NCBI GenBank assembly: GCA_030151225.1
Contig: JASLEG010000163.1
Coordinates: forward strand, 1 to 49,921
Direction: 5' to 3'
DNA: 49,921 nt
Source: Burkholderia sp.
GTDB taxonomy: Bacteria; Pseudomonadota; Gammaproteobacteria; Burkholderiales; Burkholderiaceae
The translations under genes and the position numbers were made by a program. The notes under the pieces are model-generated. The model was given only the letters and a program-made list of their open reading frames with translations. It was not told the origin of the DNA and did no database searches. Positions 43,151-49,921 of this stretch are shown one piece after another (within the stretch, counting starts at the first letter, position 1; the number at the start of each line of letters is the position of its first letter).

Positions 43151-43666
43151 CCAGGGACGGCTGCTGCTATCACGACGACGCAACTCACCGCGTCGAACAC
43201 AATGTTCCGGTCGCGATCGCCCATCACAGCCGAGTTCGTTACAGGGCGCTGCCGAAGACAGGCCGTGATGACCTGCGGCCGCTCGGCCGCGAGGCCGGCT
43301 CTCGGATCAGCCCGGACGCCGGGCGCAGTTCAGCCTTTCGAGGACTGCCCGCCGAGGCTACGGACGCCCTGCAACACCGTCCGTGCCCCATCCCGGCGCC
43401 GTGCCCATTCCGCCATTCCCGCGCTGAACATGCATCGACGGCACATACTTGAAAGTGGACATTTGCAACGCCAGATATTAGGCTGCACCTGTCCCGAAAA
43501 TACCTGATGTGAGGGATGTGTCGCCCGGAGCGCTCCAGGTTGGCATCGGCCACTCGACCGCCGGACCGAGAGGCTCGGGCGCCGACAGCGCGCGACACGA
43601 GCCCGGCGATGACGGGACGACGGAACCTGTCTGCATGCACCAATCCGATGCATCACGGAGAATCGA
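43151..43666. other. Gene-poor scar between IS remnant and histidine kinase
   Basis: About 500 bp with only short overlapping frames on both strands and no recognisable domain. A stretch near 43448-43500 (AAGTGGACATTTGCAACGCC and following) may be the residue of an IS end. The last part presumably holds the histidine kinase promoter. Nothing else can be supported. Confidence 0.5.
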
Positions 43667-44791
43667 ATGAGTTTGCCGGAATTCATCGAAACCAACCTGA
43701 ATACGCTGATCGAAGACTGGGCCACGCATGCGGATGCGCTGTCGTCCCGCCGCGCCCAACTCTCGGACGCCGAACTGCGCGACGCGGCGCGCGACCTGCT
43801 CGTCCAGATCGCCCTCAACATGCGGCTGGACCAGTCCGCGGCACAGCGCGCGAACAAATCCCGCGGCGCGGAACGCGATGAGGACATCGACTTCGACAAG
43901 GCCGCCACGATGCATGCCGAAGCGCGTCTGCGCCACGGATTCGACATCAACGAGGTCATCGCGGAATATCGCGCGCTGCGTGCCAGCGTCCTGCGGCAAT
44001 GGCAGCGCAGCGGCCAGCTGAACACCGCCTCCTTCGAGGAAATGATCCGCTTCAACGAGGCGATCGATCAGGGGCTCACCGTCTCGGCCCGCCGGTACGA
44101 CGAACGCGCCGCCAGACTTCGGGAGCTGTTCTCCGGGGCGCTCGTGCACGATCTGCGCTCTCCCCTCGGGGTCGTCATGAACGCCGCCGAGCTGCTGCGT
44201 CGCGACACCGCGCTGTCGGCGATCAGCGGCACGGCGGCGGAACTGGTCCACCGCAGCTCGATACGTATCCGGCGCATGGTCGACGACCTGCTGGTATTCC
44301 AGCTCGCACGCCTCGGACAGGGGTTGCCCATCGACTGCACACGGCAGGACATGTCGCAGCTCTGCGACGACGCGATCGAGGAAACCCGCGTGCTCTATCC
44401 GGAAGCCGACGTCACGGCGAGTTGCACCGGCGATCGTCAAGGCACGTGGGATGGGGGCCGCCTCAGTCAATTGCTCGCCAACCTGCTGGCCAACGCAGTC
44501 AGATACGGCCGTGGCCGGATCACGGTCGAAACCTTCGGCGACGGCCGCTGGATGACCCTGAAGGTCACCAACGAGGGCGACCCCATTCCCGCAGACGCGT
44601 TTCCCACGCTCTTCGACCCGCTGACTCGCGCCAGCCCCAGCGTCGATCATCGCGGCCTGGCAGCCGGTGCGGGACTCGGGCTGTACATCTGTCGCTGCAT
44701 CGCAAGCGCGCACGAGGGAAATCTCGAGGTGGAATCGACGCAGACGTGCACGACGTTCACGCTCGGCATCCCGCAGCACGTCGACTCTTGA
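43667..44791 (+). CDS. Sensor histidine kinase with RsbRD-type N-terminal domain
   Basis: 374 residues; GGAG lies a few bases before the ATG. Residues 1-135 (FIETNLNTLIEDWATHADAL, HAEARLRHGFDINEVIAEYR) match the RsbRD_N four-helix sensor domain. The H-box is VHDLRSPLGVVMNAAELL with H161. The N-box is LLANLLANAVRYGRG and the G-box GLAAGAGLGLYICRCIA. No membrane segment, so it senses a cytosolic signal. No response regulator gene is adjacent, so it is an orphan kinase in this window. The gene is intact although it borders IS debris. Confidence 0.88.
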   Translation: MSLPEFIETNLNTLIEDWATHADALSSRRAQLSDAELRDAARDLLVQIALNMRLDQSAAQRANKSRGAERDEDIDFDKAATMHAEARLRHGFDINEVIAEYRALRASVLRQWQRSGQLNTASFEEMIRFNEAIDQGLTVSARRYDERAARLRELFSGALVHDLRSPLGVVMNAAELLRRDTALSAISGTAAELVHRSSIRIRRMVDDLLVFQLARLGQGLPIDCTRQDMSQLCDDAIEETRVLYPEADVTASCTGDRQGTWDGGRLSQLLANLLANAVRYGRGRITVETFGDGRWMTLKVTNEGDPIPADAFPTLFDPLTRASPSVDHRGLAAGAGLGLYICRCIASAHEGNLEVESTQTCTTFTLGIPQHVDS

Positions 44792-44825
44792 GTTCTGCAT
44801 CCACCTGCCCTGACGTCGCACGAAT

Positions 44826-47333
44826 TCAACGCGGCCCGTGCGCGAGCCGCTTGCGCATCGCGACGCTCAGCCGTTGCCGAACGTCGTCGTACCCCTGCCA
44901 CGGATCGCGCTCGAGCGCCGAGAGCCTCCCGCCCAGGTTCGCGATCGTCCATTGCGCGCCGCCGGTCGTCTTCGGCACCTCGTCCCAGGCCAGTGGCACC
45001 GAGACGCCGAGCCCCGGCCTCGCGCGCATCGAGTAGGCCGCCACGGTGCTCGCGCCGCGCCCGTTGCGCAGATAGTCGACGAAGATCAGCCCCTGGCGGT
45101 GCCTGGGGCCCATCGTCGCGGTGAAGTGATCGGGCAGCGTCGCGGCCAGATGCCGTGCGACGTCTCGCGAAAAATCGCGCGCGTCGTCCCAGGACGTGTG
45201 ACGACCGATCGGCACGACCACATGCAGCCCCTTGCCGCCACTCGTCTTGCAGAACGAGGCGAGCCCGAGTTCGTCGAGCAGCGTGCGCAGCAAGCCGGCC
45301 GCGTCGATCATCGCGCGCCACGGCAAGGCCGGGTCCGGGTCGAGATCGAACACGATCCGGTCGGGCCGCTCGATCCGGTCGACCGACGCGTTCCAGGTAT
45401 GGAATTCGATCGTGTCGAATTGCGCGGCGTGAATCAGCGCGGCCGCATCGTCGAGCGTGATCAGCGCTTCATGGCCGGGATCGAGGCCCGGATGTCGGGT
45501 GACGAACGTCATGCCCTGCCTGCCCGCGTGCTTCTGAAAGAACGACGGGCCGCCGACACCCTTCATGTACCGCACGAGCGAGACCGGCCGGCCCCGCAGT
45601 TGCGGCAGCAGCCACGGCGCGAGCGCCGCGTGGCAACGCACGAGGTCGAGCTTGGTCGCGCCGCTGACGGCATCGATCACGCGCTCGGGATGGGTGACGT
45701 GCACGCCGTGAAGATCGACGTCGCCGTGTCGGTCGCTGCGTTGTTTCGCCATGGTTCGTCGTTCCGGATGCGGGGCGGATGGGGCCCTTTCGCCTGCGCG
45801 CGGCGACGGCGAAGCGGTTTCTCGAACGATCCGCGACGCGGGCTTGTCGTCGCGCAGTGCGACGAATGCGGCCTGGCGCACGAGGCCGTCGGCCGTCCAG
45901 TTCGCGAATTCGCATTCGGCCACGAGCCTGGGCGCGACCCAATGCACCGCGCCGCCGCCGCGCCGCTCGGGTGGCGTCGCGAACGGTGTACGCGTGCGCT
46001 CGATGGCCTGCAACTGCTTCATGAGCGACGCGAGGGTGCGCCGATCGAAACCGGTGCCGACGCGACCCGCATAGCGCAGTGGCGCCCCGCCGGTGCCCGC
46101 GCCACGCCCGGCCGGCGTGTCGAACACGCCGAGCAGCAGCGCGCCCAGGCCTTCGCGGCTGCCCTGGGGATCGGTATAGCCACCGATCACGAACTCCTGG
46201 CGCCGTCGGCATTTGAGCTTGACCCATGCGCCGCCGCGTCCCGCCCGATAGTGGCTGCCGGCGCGCTTGCCGATCAGGCCTTCGAGACCCGCGGCGGCGG
46301 CGGCGGCGAGCAGTTCGGCCGGCTCGCCGTCGAGCGTCGGCGAGAGTCGGACATGGGGCGATGCCGTGTCGCCCAGGCACCGCGCGAGCCGCGCGCGACG
46401 CGCATCGAGCGGCAGATCCTGCAACGCCCGACCATCCAGATGCGGCACATCGAACAGGAAGAACGTGATCGCGCCGTCGTCGCCGGACGACAGGGCCCGC
46501 TGCAGCGCCGCGAAGCTCGGCGCGCCGTTCTCGTCGGTCACCACGGCTTCCCCGTCGAACCACGCGTCCCGCACCGGCAGCGCGGCAAGGGCTTCGCACT
46601 GCGTGCGGAATCTGTCGCTCCAGTCGTTGCCCTCGCGGGTAAGGACCCGCACCGTGCGACGCTTGCCCCTGCCGGAAATCCGGATCAGCACGCGGTAGCC
46701 GTCGAATTTCATTTCGTAGCGCCAATCGTCACCGGCGGGCGGCGCGTCGACCAGCGTCGCGAGTTGCGGCGCGAGGCGATCGGGCAAGGCCGCGCGGCGG
46801 CCAGCGGAGCGCACCTCGGCCACGACGTCGTCACGTGCCTTGATCAGCAGCCAGGTTTCCTGCCTGCCACGCCCGATCGAGCGGGTTCGCACCAGCGACC
46901 AGCGGCCGTGCAGTTTGTCGCCATCGAGCGCGAACGTGAGCTTGCCGTCGCGATAGCCGCGCCGGGCACCGGCTCGGCCTCCGTCCGGAATCCAGGTGCC
47001 GGCGTCGTCGATCCGCACGCTGCCTGCGCCGTAGTGGCCGGCCGGGATGTCACCTTCGAACGCGCCGTAATCCAGGGGATGATCCTCGACGTGCACGGCC
47101 AGCCGCTTGACGGCGGGGTCCGTGCTCGGCCCTTTCGGGATGGCCCAGGATTTGAGCACACCGTCGAGTTCGAGCCGGAAGTCGTAATGCAGATGCCGTG
47201 CGTGGTGTTCCTGCACGACGAAACGCAGCGCGTGCGGCGCGGCGCCGGCGGAGCGGGCACGGGCGCCGCTCGGCTCGGGCGTCGCACCGAAGCGGCGTTT
47301 GCGGCGGTAATCGGCAAGCCTGGCGGTGGCCAT
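44826..47333 (-). CDS. ligD: ATP-dependent DNA ligase D (PE-ligase-polymerase)
   Basis: 835 residues with GGAGGG before the ATG. Residues about 20-165 are the 3'-phosphoesterase (HARHLHYDFRLELDGVLKSW). Residues about 195-500 are the ligase, with nucleotidyl-accepting K209 in EMKFDGYR and a C-terminal OB fold (WVKLKCRRRQEFVIGGYTD). Residues about 535-835 are the polymerase/primase (VRYMKGVGGPSFFQKHAG, DLDPD at about 663, KTSGGKGLHVVVPIGRH). LigD fills, trims and seals breaks in bacterial non-homologous end joining. It lies 24 bp after ku on the same strand and forms an operon with it. All three domains look intact. Confidence 0.96.
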   Translation of the reverse strand: MATARLADYRRKRRFGATPEPSGARARSAGAAPHALRFVVQEHHARHLHYDFRLELDGVLKSWAIPKGPSTDPAVKRLAVHVEDHPLDYGAFEGDIPAGHYGAGSVRIDDAGTWIPDGGRAGARRGYRDGKLTFALDGDKLHGRWSLVRTRSIGRGRQETWLLIKARDDVVAEVRSAGRRAALPDRLAPQLATLVDAPPAGDDWRYEMKFDGYRVLIRISGRGKRRTVRVLTREGNDWSDRFRTQCEALAALPVRDAWFDGEAVVTDENGAPSFAALQRALSSGDDGAITFFLFDVPHLDGRALQDLPLDARRARLARCLGDTASPHVRLSPTLDGEPAELLAAAAAAGLEGLIGKRAGSHYRAGRGGAWVKLKCRRRQEFVIGGYTDPQGSREGLGALLLGVFDTPAGRGAGTGGAPLRYAGRVGTGFDRRTLASLMKQLQAIERTRTPFATPPERRGGGAVHWVAPRLVAECEFANWTADGLVRQAAFVALRDDKPASRIVRETASPSPRAGERAPSAPHPERRTMAKQRSDRHGDVDLHGVHVTHPERVIDAVSGATKLDLVRCHAALAPWLLPQLRGRPVSLVRYMKGVGGPSFFQKHAGRQGMTFVTRHPGLDPGHEALITLDDAAALIHAAQFDTIEFHTWNASVDRIERPDRIVFDLDPDPALPWRAMIDAAGLLRTLLDELGLASFCKTSGGKGLHVVVPIGRHTSWDDARDFSRDVARHLAATLPDHFTATMGPRHRQGLIFVDYLRNGRGASTVAAYSMRARPGLGVSVPLAWDEVPKTTGGAQWTIANLGGRLSALERDPWQGYDDVRQRLSVAMRKRLAHGPR

Positions 47334-47357
47334 CGACCCTCCGGAGTCGGTTGGACG

Positions 47358-48320
47358 TCAGGCCGCGCGGCGCTTGCGCGTGTCGCCGCGGGCGGCGGCT
47401 TTCGCCTTAGCTGCGGGCGCTTTCTTCACGGCGGGGCGCCTGGCGGGTTTCGTCGTGGTCTTGCCGGCGGCGGACTTCGTGGCCTTCGGGGGTTTCGCCG
47501 CGGCCTTCCGCCCGGCCGGCTCGCCGCGCTTGCCGTCGAGGCTGCGCCGCAGCAGTTCGGTCAGATCGAGCACGTTCGACGGCTTGCCCGGCTTGCTTGC
47601 CGCCGGGGGCTCGATCGTCTTCGATTTTCCCGCCTTGATCTTGCGTTCGACGAGCGCCAGGATGTCGTCACGGAACGTGTCGCGGTAAGCGTCGGGAGAC
47701 CAGTCGCCGGACATCTCCTCGATCAGCTTGCTGGCCATGCGCCGTTCGCCGGCACTCACGCCGGCCTTCCGCTTGCCCGTCCTGCCGGCCGACAGTTCGT
47801 CGAGCGAGCGCAGTTCCTCGTCCCAGCGCAGCAGGTCGAGCGCGAGCACCTCGCCCACCGGAATCAGCGCCGCCAGGTGCTGCCGTTCGCGGATCACCAC
47901 ATGCGCGATGCCGATCTTGCCGGTATCGACGAGCGCCTCCCGCAGCAGCGCATAGACCTTTTCGCCGTTGCGGTCGGGCAGCAGGTAATACGGTGTGTCC
48001 AGATACAGGAACGACACCGCGGACGCGTCGACGAACGTCAGGAGATCGATCGAGCGGGTCGACTCGGGGTTGGCCGCGCGAATTTCCTCGTCGCTCAGCA
48101 CCACGTAGCGTTCATGCTCGTATTCGAAGCCGCGCACGATGTCCTCGCGCGGGACCTCGCGGCCGGTGCGCTTGTTCACGCGCCGATAGCCGATCGGGTC
48201 CATCGAGCGCCGGTCGAGCATGTGAAACGACGGCTTGACGGTTCGCGTGGCCGGCACGAGCTGCACCGGCACGTGCACGAGCCCGAAGCTGACCGCTCCT
48301 TTCCAGATCATGGCAGGCAT
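47358..48320 (-). CDS. ku: Non-homologous end-joining protein Ku
   Basis: 320 residues from ATG 48320 with GGAG seven bases upstream. Residues about 1-260 are the Ku bridge/ring domain (IWKGAVSFGLVHVPVQL, DPIGYRRVNKRTGREVP, FVDASAVSFLYLDTPYYLLP). The last 60 residues are a Lys/Ala/Pro-rich basic tail, common in Burkholderia-type Ku and probably DNA-binding. Ku binds DNA ends and recruits LigD, encoded next. Confidence 0.96.
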   Translation of the reverse strand: MPAMIWKGAVSFGLVHVPVQLVPATRTVKPSFHMLDRRSMDPIGYRRVNKRTGREVPREDIVRGFEYEHERYVVLSDEEIRAANPESTRSIDLLTFVDASAVSFLYLDTPYYLLPDRNGEKVYALLREALVDTGKIGIAHVVIRERQHLAALIPVGEVLALDLLRWDEELRSLDELSAGRTGKRKAGVSAGERRMASKLIEEMSGDWSPDAYRDTFRDDILALVERKIKAGKSKTIEPPAASKPGKPSNVLDLTELLRRSLDGKRGEPAGRKAAAKPPKATKSAAGKTTTKPARRPAVKKAPAAKAKAAARGDTRKRRAA

Positions 48321-48447
48321 CGCGTGCTCCGTGAATGATTGGGATGACATGCGGGTTGGCCCGTGGCACGCGCAGGCACGCGTTCCCACGGTAGACGGCG
48401 AACCGGCGCGCAAAGGTCGTGCCCCCCGCCAGGCGACCCGCGCGGCA

Positions 48448-49921
48448 TCACGACTCGCCGTCGTGCCGGCTTCCCGGCAAGACCGACGACAGCACCTGCC
48501 GCGCCGTGTCCGCCACGACGCTGCGCTCACGCGGGTCCCCCTTCACCAGCGTCTCGGCGAAATGCTTCGCCTGCTGGAGCGTCACGTGAGGCGGCAGCGG
48601 GGGCACCTCGGGATCGCTCTTCACCTCGAGCAGCACCGGACGATCGGCGGCGAGCGCCTCGTCCCACGCCGCCGCGAGCTGCGCCGGGTCGTCCACGTAG
48701 ATCCCCTTCAGCCCGATCAGCTCCGCGAACTTGTGATAAGGCACGTTCGGCACCTGCTGGGACGCGTCGAATTTCGGATCGCCCTCCATCACGCGCTGCT
48801 CCCACGTGACCTGGTTCAGGTCCTCGTTGTTGAGCACCATGCAGATCCAGTGCGGATTCGGCCAGCGCTTCCAGTACTTCGCCACCGTGATCAGTTCCGC
48901 CATGTTGTTCATCTGCATCGCGCCGTCGCCCACCACCGCGATCACCGGCCGGGTCGGATGCGCGAACTTCGCCGCGATCGCATAGGGCACGGCCGCGCCC
49001 ATCGAGGCGAGCCCGCCCGACAGCGAGGCCATCATGCCGCGCCGGATCATCAGGTCACGCGCGTACCAGTTCGCGCACGAGCCGGAGTCGCTGGTCAGGA
49101 TCACGTCGGCGGGCAGCTTCGGCGACAGCTCGGTGAACGCACGCTGAGGATTCACGCCGCGCCCCGGACTCGCGTCGGCCAGCGCGCGCCTGGCGAGCGT
49201 CTCGTGCCAGCGCCGGTTCCAGCGCGCGATCCGGTCGCGCCAGAGATGACCATCGCGCGCCTTCAGCAGGGGCAGCAGTTGACGCAGCGTCTCGGCGGCG
49301 TCGCCCACGAGGTTGACCTCCATGGGATAGCGCAGGCTCAGCATGTCGGCCTTCAGGTCGATCTGCACGCCACGCGCCTTGCCCTCCTTCGGCAGGAATT
49401 CCGCATAGGGGAAACCGGAGCCGATCATCAGCAGCGTGTCGCATTCGTTCATCAATTCGCTGCTGGGCTCGGTGCCGAGCAGGCCGATCGAGCCGGTGAC
49501 CCACGGCAGGTCGTCGGGCAGCGCCGCCTTGCCGAGCAGCGCCTTTGCGGCGCCGGCGTTGAGCATGTCGGCGACGGCGATGACCTCGTCCGTCGCGCGC
49601 AACGCCCCGGCACCGACCAGGATGGCGACCTTCTCGCCGGCGTTGAGAATGCCTGCCGCCCGCCGCAGGTCTTCCTCGAATGGAACGACCTTGGGGGCAC
49701 TATAGCCGACGCCGGAATGAACCGTGCCGTGCTTGCGCGGAGGCGCTTCGTAGGCGACTTCCTGCAGATCGTTGGGAAAGATGATGGCCGCCACTTCGCG
49801 GTCGCCGAGCGCAGTGCGGACCGCGCGGTCGACCAGATGTCGCGTTTGCGCCGGCACCGAAGCCTGCTGCACGAACGCGCCGGCTACATCCTTGAACATC
49901 GACTGCAGGTCGAGTTCCTGC
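48448..49921 (-). CDS. Thiamine-diphosphate enzyme (acetolactate synthase/pyruvate oxidase-like), partial
   Basis: About 490 residues are visible; the frame is open to the window end, so the N-terminal 80-100 residues with the catalytic Glu are missing. The central domain binds a nucleotide cofactor (VAILVGAGALRATDEVIAVA). The C-terminal ThDP motif begins GDGAMQMNN and ends at VLNNEDLNQVTWEQR. This belongs to the TPP-dependent family that includes acetolactate synthases, pyruvate oxidases and uncharacterised thiamine pyrophosphate-requiring proteins; GSGFPYAEFLPKEGKARGVQ and VTWEQRVMEGDPKF fit the last group. Precise substrate is undecided. It is upstream of ku on the same strand with a 127-bp gap. 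Confidence 0.88.
   Translation of the reverse strand, partial: QELDLQSMFKDVAGAFVQQASVPAQTRHLVDRAVRTALGDREVAAIIFPNDLQEVAYEAPPRKHGTVHSGVGYSAPKVVPFEEDLRRAAGILNAGEKVAILVGAGALRATDEVIAVADMLNAGAAKALLGKAALPDDLPWVTGSIGLLGTEPSSELMNECDTLLMIGSGFPYAEFLPKEGKARGVQIDLKADMLSLRYPMEVNLVGDAAETLRQLLPLLKARDGHLWRDRIARWNRRWHETLARRALADASPGRGVNPQRAFTELSPKLPADVILTSDSGSCANWYARDLMIRRGMMASLSGGLASMGAAVPYAIAAKFAHPTRPVIAVVGDGAMQMNNMAELITVAKYWKRWPNPHWICMVLNNEDLNQVTWEQRVMEGDPKFDASQQVPNVPYHKFAELIGLKGIYVDDPAQLAAAWDEALAADRPVLLEVKSDPEVPPLPPHVTLQQAKHFAETLVKGDPRERSVVADTARQVLSSVLPGSRHDGES

Noticed and set aside
43239..43643. 134-codon minus-strand ORF between the IS remnant and the histidine kinase
   Set aside because: Arg/Ser-rich translation without domain, ribosome site or neighbours that support it; other frames there are equally open.
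44838..48338. 1166-codon plus-strand frame across ligD and ku
   Set aside because: It is antisense to two well-recognised genes, and its stop-free length reflects high GC.

Overview
The window is high-GC, densely coded DNA that looks like the accessory part of a Burkholderia-type betaproteobacterial genome. This assignment is inferred from codon use, the Ku/LigD pair, the giant RHS protein and the extra flagellar operon; no rRNA or other taxonomic marker is present. No tRNA, rRNA or CRISPR array was seen.

Region 1 (1-14547) starts with the last 140 bp of an insertion sequence. An immunity-like gene and a 4621-residue RHS/YD-repeat toxin gene follow on the minus strand. The toxin carries a LysM domain and a C-terminal tip that resembles TreTu-type ADP-ribosyltransferases. 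The tip and immunity gene are visibly AT-richer than the repeat body, as expected for an exchangeable toxin cassette.

Region 2 (14548-20105) looks like an undescribed ribosomal-peptide (RiPP) cluster. It has a 70-residue candidate precursor whose tail is almost entirely Gly and Asp with one Cys, an aspartyl beta-hydroxylase-like protein, a phosphoribosyltransferase fused to a PQQ-type beta-propeller, an RRE-like/SagB/YcaO fusion, and a 127-residue unknown. The precursor and the SagB-YcaO gene carry the same promoter-like element, CCAACTTATCC-N16-GTTTAGGG, which ties the two loci together.

Region 3 (20133-42039) is one compact minus-strand operon of 27 genes, most overlapping or nearly touching. 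It begins with an ATP-grasp enzyme and continues fliQ, fliR, flhB, flhA, flgF, flgG, flgA, flgH, flgI, flgB, flgC, fliE, fliF, a short fliG, fliH, fliI, fliJ, a fliK-like gene, flgD, flgE, a short fliM, fliN, fliO, fliP, a FliA-type sigma factor and a TPR protein. It supplies a full flagellar export gate, rod, rings and hook. The window holds no flagellin, cap, hook-filament junction, stator, FlgM or FlgJ gene. FliG lacks its torque domain, FliM lacks its CheY-binding N-terminus and FlgH lacks a lipobox. The island may therefore encode a secretion device or a non-rotating hook-basal body, unless the missing parts lie elsewhere.

Region 4 (42040-49921) begins with an AT-rich leader/promoter stretch. 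A frameshifted HxlR regulator, an IS21-type transposase remnant and a gene-poor scar follow and probably mark the island edge. Beyond lie genes of ordinary appearance: an RsbRD-type histidine kinase, the NHEJ pair ligD-ku, and a thiamine-diphosphate enzyme cut by the window end.
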